Part shown: in pieces, positions 8,971 to 18,373 of the stretch | Position numbering within the stretch: position 1 is the stretch's first letter | Layout: every line of letters begins with the position of its first letter | From: Scleroderma bovista | Lineage: Eukaryota; Basidiomycota; Agaricomycetes; Boletales; Sclerodermataceae | Assembly (NCBI GenBank): GCA_037178675.1 | Contig: JAYMGJ010000566.1 | Location: forward strand, 1 to 35,859 | Direction: 5' to 3' | DNA length: 35,859 bases | Notes under the pieces: generated by a model | What the model saw: the letters and a program-made list of their open reading frames with translations, nothing else | Told to the model about the DNA's origin: nothing | Databases searched by the model: none | Made by a program: the position numbers and the translations under genes

Positions 8971-10392
8971 ATGACCATGACTACGCGCTCTCGCGCTCAT
9001 ACTGCTGCCGCACTCGCTGAAGAAGCAGGTGCAGTAGACGACCTTCACCTTTCTGCCGCCCAGCAAGCCCTGTCTAATCGCAGGCAACCTCCGGCTTCTG
9101 TAAGCCAATTCTGGAGCTTTACAGCTCGAAACCCCACAGCACCTTTGACTCCGCGTCGAGATGCTGTGTCTCAGAGCCTTCGCGGTTCTGCAGACTTAGG
9201 TCGCCATGAATCTGTTTCTGGTGACAGGTTTCCCTACCGCCGCGACTCCACTCCGGAGCGTCGCGAACCCGGTCGTTTCCAATGGTTCGGCCCTGAGGAT
9301 GGTCCCGGAGATGACAACAACAACAACAACAACAACAACGAATTTCTCGACGCCACGGAAGAACTAGACTCTAGCCTGGCTGTCTTCCACAATCTCGCCA
9401 TCGCTGTCAACCACCTCTCCCGCTCCTCCCGCTGTTCCAACGACTCCTCCTCCTCCCGTGCCAAGGTCCGTGAACCGGACACCTTTGATGGCACGGATCC
9501 AAAGAAACTCCGGACCTTCTTGATCCAGTGCGAACTGTGTTTCCAGGATCGCGCCAAGGCCTTCCGGCAAGATAGAGCAAGGGTAATGTTTGCCCAGTCC
9601 TATCTTAAAGGTATGACGCTGGAATGGTTTGAACCAGACCTCCTCAACTCCGGTAATCCGGCTGACCGCCCACGCTGGATGGACAGCTGGGTCCATTTTG
9701 TTGCTGAACTCCAGAGTACCTTCAGTCCTCACGACCCAGTTGCTGATGCCAAGCACCAGCTCGAGCATCTCCGGATGAAAGACTCGTACCACATTACGCG
9801 GTACATTGTAGATTTCAACCGCCTCGCTTCGCAGGTCCAGGACTATGGGGATGGCGCACTCCGTCGCCTGTTTTACTCCGGTCTCCCAGACCGCCTCAAG
9901 GATGAGATCGCTCGAGTCGGGAAGCCCCTGACTCTGAATGGGCTGAGAGCCCTTTGTCAAGAGATCGATGCGCGCTATTGGGAGCGCAAAGACGAGATCT
10001 CCCGTACGACGAAGAGCCAGCCTACCTCGTCCACCCCCAAGCCCTCCAACTCTGGAGGCAACACCCCCAAGCCCAGTCAGGCCAAGACCGGCAACTCCCC
10101 CAGCTCCGCCAACACCTCTGGCTCGTCAAAGACGACCAGCAACCAGTCCTCGTCCGGCTCCAAACCGGACTTCACCAACAAGCTTGGTAAGGATGGGAAG
10201 CTGACTGCTGATGAGCGCAAAAGGCGGCTCGACAACAACCTCTGCATGTTCTGTGGAGGTACTGGACACTTCGCGGACAACTGTCCAAAGAAGTCTAAAA
10301 AGGCCAAGGCTCGCGCTGCGGCCGTCGCTGCTGAGTCCGGTAAGACGGACTCTGCTAACTCGGGTGCTAACTCCGAGTCAAAAAAAGAGTAA
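8971..10392 (+). CDS. Gag of element A
   Basis: The chosen start, ATG at 8971, is the one shared with element B (MTMTTRSRA); an upstream in-frame ATG at 8923 adds 16 residues not present in B. The product is 473 aa. An N-terminal Ser/Ala-rich region is followed by an (AAC)n run coding poly-Asn near 9316-9339. A retrotransposon gag (capsid-like) domain then runs from REPDTFDGTDPKKLR to about RYWERKDEISR, followed by a Ser/Thr/Pro-rich linker and one zinc knuckle CMFCGGTGHFADNC (C-x2-C-x4-H-x4-C, residue about 425). Gag should form the virus-like particle and bind the RNA. The frame is uninterrupted and ends at TAA just after a slippery heptamer. Confidence 0.92.
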   Translation: MTMTTRSRAHTAAALAEEAGAVDDLHLSAAQQALSNRRQPPASVSQFWSFTARNPTAPLTPRRDAVSQSLRGSADLGRHESVSGDRFPYRRDSTPERREPGRFQWFGPEDGPGDDNNNNNNNNEFLDATEELDSSLAVFHNLAIAVNHLSRSSRCSNDSSSSRAKVREPDTFDGTDPKKLRTFLIQCELCFQDRAKAFRQDRARVMFAQSYLKGMTLEWFEPDLLNSGNPADRPRWMDSWVHFVAELQSTFSPHDPVADAKHQLEHLRMKDSYHITRYIVDFNRLASQVQDYGDGALRRLFYSGLPDRLKDEIARVGKPLTLNGLRALCQEIDARYWERKDEISRTTKSQPTSSTPKPSNSGGNTPKPSQAKTGNSPSSANTSGSSKTTSNQSSSGSKPDFTNKLGKDGKLTADERKRRLDNNLCMFCGGTGHFADNCPKKSKKAKARAAAVAAESGKTDSANSGANSESKKE

Positions 10393-10427
10393 GCAGCTCC
10401 CGGCCCTCCGCACAACCGGCGAGCTGC
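10380..10427 (+). promoter_or_regulatory. Programmed -1 frameshift signal, gag to pol, element A
   Basis: The heptamer A AAA AAA (10380-10386) is in gag phase, one codon before the TAA at 10390. Six bases further on, GCAGCTC (10393-10399) pairs with GAGCTGC (10421-10427), and an inner CCGG pairs with CCGG (10400-10403 with 10416-10419) around a 12-nt loop. The pol frame is -1 relative to gag and is open across the site. This is the canonical layout of a -1 frameshift element. Confidence 0.75.
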
Positions 10428-13400
10428 GTTGACTCCGGAAGTGCACCCAAGGAGGCCCGCCTCAACGCGTCCGCTCTTTTCGACCCAAACTCTCTTATGC
10501 CTCATGTTTCCCTTTTATCTCTTGATATACCTAAAATCCGCGCTCTTGTGGACTCCGGTTCCACGCATTGTTTTGTAGATTTACAATTCGCGCACAAAAA
10601 CAACCTTACATCCTACTCCGTCTCTCCTATCCAACTCCGGTTATTCGATGGTACATCAAACTATGTAATTACTCAAGCTATCGATTTATCAGTGCAGTTC
10701 CCCGCATCCGGTGATGTCACCCCAATGACTTTTTATCTCGCTCCGTTGGATTCTGAATGCTCGATTGTTCTTGGACATAACTGGCTCACCCGCTATAATC
10801 CGTTGATTGACTGGGTATTGAGTAGTTTAACATTCCGGACTCTTGCAGGAAGTTTGCCAGCGCCCCTGTCGACTCCCTCTCCGGTTCTGCCCGGAAACTC
10901 TGACTCCGGCCTCTCCGGCCAGTCTACCCCAGGCCTTGTGCCATCTGTCGACACTCCAGTTTGCAACCCTCCGCTTATCTCTCTAATCAACGCAGCTGCA
11001 TTCGTGTGTGCGTGCAGTTTGGAAGGATCCACGAAGTACCAACTCCAGCTGCGTCCTGCGGACTCAGCAAAAGCCCGGTCTTCTTCTATATCAACTCCGC
11101 CGGACTTGGACATCGTCCCTCCGGAATACTGCGATTATGCGGATGTGTTCAGTAAGGCGAAAGCCTCTGAACTTCCCCCACATCACGATTATGATTTGAA
11201 GATCGAACTTGAAGAAGGTACTTCACCACCCCTGGGAACCCTTTACTCACTGTCTCCGGTCGAGCTCTCCGCTCTCCGGATGTTCATCGATGAGAATCTC
11301 ACTACAGGTTTCATTCGCCCTACCGCTTCCTCTCACGCTGCTCCGGTCCTTTTCGTTAAAAAGAAGGACGGCTCCTTACGACTATGCGTTGACTTTAGAG
11401 GCCTAAACAAAATCACCAAAAAGGATCGCTATCCACTCCCCCTAATCTCTGATCTATTGGACTCCCCCAGCCGTGCTAAGATCTACTCCAAGATCGACCT
11501 CCGGCACACGTACCATCTAGTCCGGATTTCTCCGGGCGACGAATGGAAAACTGCCTTCCGTACGTGCTATGGGTCCTATGAGTGGTTAGTAATGCCCTTT
11601 GGCCTCACTAACGCCCCTGCAGCGTTCCAGCGCTTTGTCAACACCATCTTTGCTGACATGCTGGATGTCTGCGTCGTCGTGTACCTCGACGACATCCTCA
11701 TCTACTCCAAGGATACGGAGTCTCACCAGCAGCATGTCCGGGAGGTGCTCCGCCGTCTCCGGTTACATGGCCTCTTTGCCAAACCGGAGAAATGCGAGTT
11801 CCACTCGGACTCAGTAGAGTATCTTGGTTACCGTCTATCCCCTGAAGGTCTAACTATGTCTCCAGACAAAATACAAACCATCTCCGATTGGCCTGAACCT
11901 CGTAAGGTAAAGGACATCCAATCCTTCTTGGGATTCACCAACTTCTACCGCCGGTTCATTTTCAATTACTCCGACATTGTGGTCCCTCTCACCCGGCTCA
12001 CCCGGAAAGATGCTCCTTGGGTCTTCTCCGAGGACTGTCGACGCGCTTTCAATGCTCTCAAGCACGCCTTCACTACCGCGCCCATACTCACTCACTTTAT
12101 TCCGGACACCCCTATCATCGTGGAAACGGACGCCTCCGACTACGCGGTCGCTGGTATCCTGTCTATCACTTGCTCCGATGGAGAGATCCGTCCGGTAGCA
12201 TTCTACTCCCAGACCTTGACTGCTCCGGAGCTGAACTACGACACCCACGATAAGGAACTCCTTGCCATCTTCGAGGCATTCCGGAACTGGCGCCATTACC
12301 TTGAAGGCTCTGCCTCCCCTATTGACATCGTCACCGACCACAAGAACCTAGAGTATTTCTCTACCTCCAAAGTCCTCTCCCACCGGCAAGCCCGGTGGTC
12401 TGAATTTCTCTCCTAGTTTAACCTTGTCATTCGTTTCCGCCCCGGAAAACTCGGTGCCAAGCCGGACGCTCTCACTAGACGGTGGGACGTCTACCCCAAA
12501 GAGGGGGATAGTGGCTACGCCCGTGTTAATCCACAAAATCTCAGGCCGGTGTTCACCCAAGAACAACTGACTAACTCCCTTCGCGCAACCATTCTAGAGT
12601 TTCCGGTCCTCCATCGAGCAGTTGCCATCATGGACGTGGAAACACTCCACAACAACATCTTATCTGCTCTCCCCTCAGATCCCATTGCCCAGATCCACTT
12701 CTCTGACCCTCCGGACTCTCGCTGGTCCGCAGATGAGGCAGGATTCCTCCGCCTAGATGGTCGCATCTATGTACCGGACCTGGACGGTCTCCGTCTCCGG
12801 GTACTCCGGTATCACCATGATCACCCACTCTCTGGCCACTTTGGGCAAAACCGGACTCTGGAGCTAATCCGGCATAAGTATACCTGGCCTGGCCTCAGGA
12901 CCTTTGTCAAAGACTACGTCCGGTCATGCACCTCCTGCGCTCGAGCTAAGACACCGCGCCACCGACCCTATGGGTTACTAAAACAGCTCCCTGTCCCGGA
13001 AAGACCTTGGAACTCCATATCCATGGACTTTATAGAGCAGCTCCCTGCCTCTACCGGATTCACAGCTATCTTGGTCATAGTAGATAGGCTCTCTAAACAG
13101 GCCATCTTCATTCCTACTCACGACACCATCACTAGCCCGGAGCTCGCGAAGCTCTTTCTACTTCATGTATTCTCCAAGCATGGTGTTCCCACCCATGTCA
13201 CTTCAGATCGCGGTACTGAGTTCGTCTCCCACTTCTTCCGGTCACTCGGAAAAGCCCTCGACATGCGCCTCCACTTCACCTCCGGTTACCACCCGGAGGG
13301 CGATGGCCAGACAGAGCGATCCAACCAGACACTCAAACAGTACCTCCGCATCTACTGAAACTACCAGCAGGACAACTGGGCAGACCTACTCCCTTTGGCA

Positions 13401-14105
13401 GAGTTTACTTATAATAACGCACCTAGTGCTACCACCGGAGTCTCACCATTCTTCGCTAACAAAGGTTATCATCCTAACATCTCCGTCTATCCGGAGCGCG
13501 ATATGACCTCTGCACGGGCTCGTGACTATGCAGTCGACCTCGAGTCACTACATCAATATCTTTGAGAAGAAATGGCCAACGCGCAACTTCGCTACCAAGG
13601 TCCAGCTGATGCCAAACGTACTCCGGCACCAGACTTCAAGGTTGGCGACCAAGTGTACGTGAAAGCCAAATACTTCCGGTCAACACGACCATCCAAAAAG
13701 CTATCAGAGAAGAACCTGGGGCCCTACACTATCATCGCGCAAGTAGGCTCCCTCTCTTTTACACTCCGCCTTCCAGATTCCATGCGCGCAGTTCACCCCA
13801 TCTTCCATGTCTCCCAACTCGAACCAGCCATACCCAACACCATACCGAACCGGATACAACCTCCTCCGCCACCAGTCGAAGTAGATGGTGAACTGGAGTT
13901 CGAGATTGCTGAGATCCTCGACTCCAAGGTTGACCGTCGACGCAAAACGTGCAAGTTGCTCTACTTGGTGCGTTGGTCCGGTTACGAAGGAACTGACGAA
14001 GAAACATCTTGGCTACTTGCCACTGAACTAGGCAACGCTACGGAACTACTAGAAGATTATCATGTCCGGTACCCGGACAAACCCGGACCACTCGCGTCCA
14101 TGTAG
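10387..14105 (+). pseudogene. Pol of element A (PR-RT-RH-IN-chromodomain) with three stops
   Basis: Entered by -1 frameshift; the first ATG in frame is at 10497. Visible in order are protease LVDSGSTHCFVD, RT with FVKKKDGSLRLCVDFRGLN and the catalytic YLDDILIYS near 11690, RNase H beginning VETDASDYAV, and the integrase zinc region GHFGQNRTLELI..CTSCARAK. Integrase core D, D and E follow in VIVDRLSK, SDRGTEF and DGQTERSN, then a GPY/F-type region and a C-terminal chromodomain (about 13900-14080, with LLYLVRWSGYE). One frame is interrupted by TAG at 12414, TGA at about 13356 and TGA at about 13563. Element B has CAA, TGC and (in its inverted fragment) CGA at these positions. The catalytic residues are otherwise kept. 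Chromodomain integrases are known to direct insertion to modified chromatin. Confidence 0.93.
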
Positions 14106-14275
14106 TATTACTCTCGCCTCTGTTTCTGTTATCTGTTTCCCCTATCTGTTTCACTCTGTCTCAAGTAATATCACTCTCCAATCCAGTCAACTTTTCTCTT
14201 ATAAACAAAAAACCTTTCATAACTAAAAAAAAAAAAAAGTACAGTTTCTATTTACAAGGTGCCGGACCGGACTAC

Positions 14276-15362
14276 CTACTCCGGTGCAGGACCTTCCTGC
14301 TCCTCCAGGTCCTTCTGGAGCCCTTCCAACTCCTGGTCAATCTCCTCTGGATCGACCTCTTTGTCACTCTCCTCCTCCGACCTGGTAAAGTCTGTCGTAA
14401 AGAACTGGCACTCCTCGAAAAAGGTTTCGAGGCCGGCGCTGAGTCGGTCGTTGGACTGGGATATGGACCGCGTGGAGTCCACAATCCGGGCCATCTGTCC
14501 AGTCATCGCCTCCACCACGGCTGTCAGCCGGTCCATCCGCTCCAAGAAAGGCCCGGTGTTGAAACCGGACCTTGACCCGGATGGGCCTGCCACCTCCACA
14601 ACCTCGTCATCGTTGTTGACGACCTTCGCCAGCTTCTTCTTCTTCTGCTTTTCACCGCCTCGCGGTGACGTCGCCACCTCTTTCTCCTTCGCCTTACCCT
14701 TGCCTTTGTCCACTACCGGACCGGGACCCCCCACCTCCGGCCACTCGCACTTCTCCTTGAGGCCGGCGCACTTCATGCACGCCTGCTGTTTTGGCTTCTC
14801 TGGGTCGCACTCGCACACTGCGCAATGCTTTGCGCAACGCACGCATCTATAAAAAGAAGTCAGCAAAACAAGAGCAGAAATAGAACAAAAATAAAACCTA
14901 CCGGACCTCTCCTACCGGACTTGCCTCCGGTTCCTCCCTTGCTCTCTTCTTCGATGCCTCCTGCACCGTTGTTTTTTGCTTGGCGGCTACCTCCGCCGCC
15001 CTCTGCTTGGCAGCCACTTCCGCTGCCTTCCTCTGCTCCGACTCCGCCCTCGCTTGCGATTCCGCCCTCTCCCTCTCCGCCTGCTCACGCACCTTGCGCT
15101 CCGCCTCCTCCCTCGCCTTTCGCTCTGCCTCCGCCTTTGCACGCTCTGCCTCCTCACGTGCTCTCTTCTCTTCCGCCTCCCAATGCTGCCTCTCCTCTCT
15201 CCTCACCTGCTTGCGGCGACGACGCTCCTTCGCCTTCGCGTCGAGAACGCTCGACTTGTCCTTGCTACCAGACAGTAGCTCCGGTGTGGTGGCCTTTGTC
15301 CAATCCTTGGACTCGGCAGTAGAAGTGGCAGCGGGGGTGGTAGACTTGGCTGGTGTGGACAT
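14276..15362 (-). CDS. Antisense spliced gene of element A: Zn(II)2Cys6-like protein
   Basis: The gene lies opposite and convergent to pol, between pol and the 3' LTR. Exon 1 is 15362-14902, a 55-nt intron spans 14901-14847 (GTAGGT..TATAG, with GCTGAC as a likely branch site), and exon 2 is 14846-14276. The splice restores one 343-aa frame with no stop. Residues 1-40 are Ser/Thr-rich, starting MSTPAKSTTP. About 45-140 form a Lys/Arg/Glu/Ala-rich probable coiled coil. Residues 155-187 hold six Cys as C-x2-C-x6-C-x11-C-x2-C-x6-C, exactly the fungal Zn2Cys6 spacing. A Lys-rich stretch resembling a nuclear signal follows, then a hydrophobic heptad region near MDRLTAVVEAM and an acidic tail. The usual basic residues between Cys2 and Cys3 are weaker here than in B. 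A nuclear DNA-binding or chromatin role is inferred only. The gene is intact although pol of the same element is not. Confidence 0.8.
14847..14901 (-). other. Intron of the antisense gene (element A)
   Basis: The intron is 55 nt with donor GTAGGT and acceptor TTTTTATAG, interrupting an Arg codon as CG|A (phase 2) just before the first Cys of the zinc cluster. Element B has an intron at the same codon and phase (33885-33828), which strongly supports splicing in this orientation. Confidence 0.8.
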
Positions 15363-15408
15363 GTTGGAAGAAGGCAGAAAACTGGGGTAAAAGCAAAACC
15401 AGTCTGAT

Positions 15409-15416
15409 CTTTATAG
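15409..15416 (-). promoter_or_regulatory. TATA box of the antisense gene (element A)
   Basis: CTATAAAG on the minus strand ends 46 bp before the ATG at 15362. It lies in a longer conserved block, GGATCTATAAAGATCAGAC, also found in element B at 34316-34323. The position between the antisense start codon and the 3' LTR indicates a dedicated promoter separate from the LTR promoter. Confidence 0.6.
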
Positions 15417-15507
15417 ATCCAGAATTCGTACTCAGACAACCACTCCGGACTCCGCATTGTTTTAGGCGACCACACGACAGCCTCATTGGGGCCTCATGGG
15501 TTTGGCC

Positions 15508-16152
15508 GACCATGTCCAACTCCGGACCATATCCGGTTACTCCGGTCACATCGCAGGCCTACAGCTCAACTCCGGTCGTTCTCAGTTACTCCGGTCAACG
15601 GTCGCGCAGATAACCTTCCGCTAACTACGACCCTTGGTCTATACTCCATTCACTCTTACTACACCTCGCTGTCTACCCTGCCTTGACGTGAGTTCTCCGT
15701 GAACTCGATATATCCTATACCTTGTAGCATTTTCACCGGACCTGATTTATTTTACACGGACCTGACTTTATTTTACACGGACCTGACTTTATTTTCACCG
15801 GACCTGACCTAGTCCTAACTCCGGTCATCCCTTGTCCGCTATTAGGTTGTTTACTTGTCACCGTATGTACTCGACCCTAGTTCTACTTAGTATAAGTACC
15901 CTCTAGTTTACCTTGTACACCTCAGTCTGAAATCATCTAAGTTACTACTCCTGTCCCCTTGTCTGTCTCCGTCTCCATCTCCACCTGACCGGAACCTACG
16001 CAATGGATCAACGCTCGTTGTCCTTGTCGTTGAATCCAATCAGTCGCAACTCCAGCCCGGGCTAACCTCTGCCCAAACCTCTGACCTCTGCCCTCATCTG
16101 TTTTCATCCGGACTTGACCGGACTTCCTACCAGAGTAGACCCGGACTTGACA
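15508..16152 (+). repeat. 3' LTR of element A (5' end truncated, 21-bp internal duplication)
   Basis: The LTR begins at GACCATGTCC, lacking the first six bases TGTTAC, and is preceded by GGCC instead of the polypurine tract. Near 15750-15790 the unit CGGACCTGACTTTATTTTACA occurs one time more than in the 5' LTR, which explains the length difference. Other differences are transitions at CpG. Confidence 0.93.
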
Positions 16153-16157
16153 GAGGG

Positions 16158-17997
16158 TCATCCAGGTGCTTTCTAACGAATAGCATGAGGTCTTCAGGAA
16201 AACATTGACTTTGGCCAATGTGTTAATGATCTTTGGGATTATCAGGGAGGCTTTCCTTTGGGCCCACTCACAAAGCAGCCAACTTTGCTCGGATACAACA
16301 GGTGCACACCTGGCGCCGTTCGATTGAGGCAAGTTGTGGAATGAACACCTTTTGGCTGGTGCAAGTAAATCTACTTTTGCCAATACAGTGCTCAAGCTTG
16401 CCCTGGAGAATCAAAATATTTGGGATAAACAGATCAGCAAACCTTGGTGGCTTACCGTTTGTGTGGAGTATGAATCTACTGTACCATATCTTTGAATCTG
16501 TTCTGCATAATCTCCTAAAGCATGTAGTTTGTATGTCTGCAAGTTGAGGGTCCTCACCTTTCAGGCGGTAGCTTGGGCATTGTTTTGTTGACTAGATGGA
16601 ATTCCATGTTTCCGAAGAGACTTGCAACCCTGACACCTCATTCGGGCTTCAGTCTCATGATGAAGCTCTTTGGTGGAAAAGGCAGTGCAAGTTTCAGTGG
16701 TGAATGCACGGAGGTGGTTACCCAGCACTGCAGTTACTGACTCCATCAGCTCGAGTGTGTCGTCTGTGTGCATGCGAAGCTTGGCCAGCCCATGCCAGTG
16801 GCAGAGTAAAAATAGGAGTGTCATTACAGAAGTATTGTGCAGTTCAGGTAAAAGCTTCTCAAAGATGGGGATGGTGCACTAGCATGACCATAGGATAAGG
16901 ACAAGATGGAGGAAAGTAATCATAGTACCAGTAACAGATCCTCAAAGTCTCTGGCTGCCATTTTCTTCATCTCAGAGGAATTAGAACGAAAGTGTCGAAT
17001 GGTATCATGGCCAAACAAAGGTACTTGGCGATAGCTAAATCTCTTGTCAATCCAAACTGAAGTTGTGGACCAATTCAAAAAGTCCCACCAATGATCTAGT
17101 TCGTGAACTATACTTTTCTTCGAGGCATCCAGAAGTCTCAGCAAGTGTGTGAATATAGCTTTCCATACTCCCAGCTCAAACTCATGGAGAAGGTCAACCA
17201 CTAGCATATGGAACAAGTTGAAGCCGGTGATGCCGAGCCTTTCTGAAAAGGTGTTCTACCCATAATCATCAGTTGTCAAATTTCAAATCTCATTATGAAA
17301 GAGAGTACTCAACCAATGTTGGAACTAAAGATTTGCTTTTGAGTAATTCTTCAACTTGAGAAGCGTGCACCACATATTGCTTCTCATAAATCAGCCGACA
17401 GGCGGCAACAACCTTGTCGCGCCGTTCTTTTGTATCACAGTGTTGAAGGGTTGTTCAGTGCAATATATCCCTTTCAGTAGCAATCTGGTAGACCTTAGAC
17501 TTGGGAATTAGGCAGCATGGACACGGGCATACACCCATATTCCAAATAGTGGCTATGAGAACTCTGTGTTGTCCAAGTCAATCCATATATTCGGCTAGTA
17601 TGAACAAGTGCCTACTCACTTTTCGGGATAATCAGCTGAATATGTAAATATGCAAGGATAGAGTTGACAAATAATCCTGTCGTAACACCAGCTGATGATC
17701 CCATGTTGATATGCTTCAATGAATTCGTCATCCAATAGTATTCCCCACTGTGCATGGAATAATTCCCTGTGGCAATGCGTGAAAAAGTCATTACCAAGGC
17801 GACCGTCACCTGCATTGTTCGCTGTGAAGTCTTTGAATGCATTGGGGAGCTATTTATTTCATTTTAACACAGTTATATACCATTAGAACTGAATCAAAGA
17901 GACTTACAGTATGGAAATATGCTGCATGGGAGCAAAGGTTTGCTGATGGCTGGCAACGCATGTACTTCGATTCATTGCCCATGTAGATGTACAAAGG
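16158..17997 (-). pseudogene. Plavaka-type transposase, central segment between A and E
   Basis: Fragments read 17997 to 16158 on the minus strand. They include YIYMGNESKYMRC, then FFTHCHRELFHAQWGILLDD, ADYPEK and, after a 56-nt intron (17619-17564, GTGAGT..CACAG), VLIATIWNMG with CPCPCCLIPKSKV. Next come MLVVDLLHEFELGVWKAIFT, YRQVPLFGHDTIRHF, ARDFEDLL, CHWHGLAKLRMHTDDTLEL, TKELHHETEARMR and IERRQVCTCCIRAKL. These follow the motif order I know from Plavaka transposases. Several further short introns fit. Stops occur, for example at RDILH and before the frame reaches A. The gene is therefore a relic. The segment ends at the AAAGG duplication of solo LTR E on one side and at the GAGGG duplication of element A on the other. 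Confidence 0.82.
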
Positions 17998-18368
17998 TGA
18001 GGTGACCCTAGGCAAAGAACACCAAGGACCCTAACACATGAGACTCTGAGGAAGAATAGGACACGAGTATCTAGAGCAAAGACCCAAGATGAGCTTGAAT
18101 GGGGAGCCTCTGGGCGCTGGATTGCACTGTATATATACTACTATACACGAGGGCTACATGAGGCTATCCATGAGGCTACATGCAGGTAAAAGGCTATGTA
18201 ATGACATCACTGTGGAGCTAAGGCTGTGTGTAATGATGTTAAGGGTGGCAGCATGTACAGCATGAGGCATAGGTCTAGACTAGGTAGATAAGATAGAGGC
18301 TGTACACTAAGCTAAGATAAATGCTATCTAATCACAGATTAGATAAGATAAAAAGTTGGTCTGTAACA
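17998..18368 (-). repeat. Element E: solo LTR of the element C family, TSD AAAGG
   Basis: This 371-bp unit reads TGTTACAGACC..GTCACCTCA on the minus strand and is flanked by AAAGG at 17993-17997 and 18369-18373. It aligns along its length with the 3' LTR of element C (22333-22704), sharing the TATATATAC region and the block GCACCCAGAGGCTC/GCGCCCAGAGGCTC. It sits in the transposase frame between LWP and LYIYMGN, which rejoin in frame when it is removed. There is no internal region, as expected after LTR-LTR recombination. Confidence 0.9.
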
Positions 18369-18373
18369 AAAGG

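Larger units (their letters stand above)
8274..16152 (+). mobile_element. Element A: full-length Ty3/gypsy chromovirus with an antisense extra gene, TSD GAGGG
   Basis: LTRs at 8274-8903 and 15508-16152 enclose gag (8971-10392), pol (to 14105) and a convergent antisense gene (14276-15362). GAGGG flanks the element at 8269-8273 and 16153-16157. Protease, RT, RNase H, integrase and chromodomain in that order define a Ty3/gypsy chromovirus. Pol has three premature stops. The 3' LTR junction has lost the polypurine tract and the first 6 bp of the LTR, so the copy is not autonomous. The LTRs differ at about 11 sites, all CpG-type, plus a 21-bp duplication. The element sits inside the Plavaka transposase gene. 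Confidence 0.95.

Noticed and set aside
9234..9960. Long minus-strand open frames opposite gag of A (and the similar one at 28443-28766 in B)
   Set aside because: They mirror a conserved gag on the other strand, have no recognisable motif, and are explained by the codon composition of gag.
13572..14105. The last part of A pol as a separate gene starting at 13572
   Set aside because: It is in the same frame as integrase and separated only by a TGA that is CGA in the B copy, so it is the C-terminus of pol.
14825..15390. Plus-strand Ser/Leu/Pro-rich frames opposite the antisense gene
   Set aside because: They are complements of the Lys/Arg/Glu-rich coiled-coil exon; the minus strand has intron, TATA and cysteine conservation, the plus strand has none.
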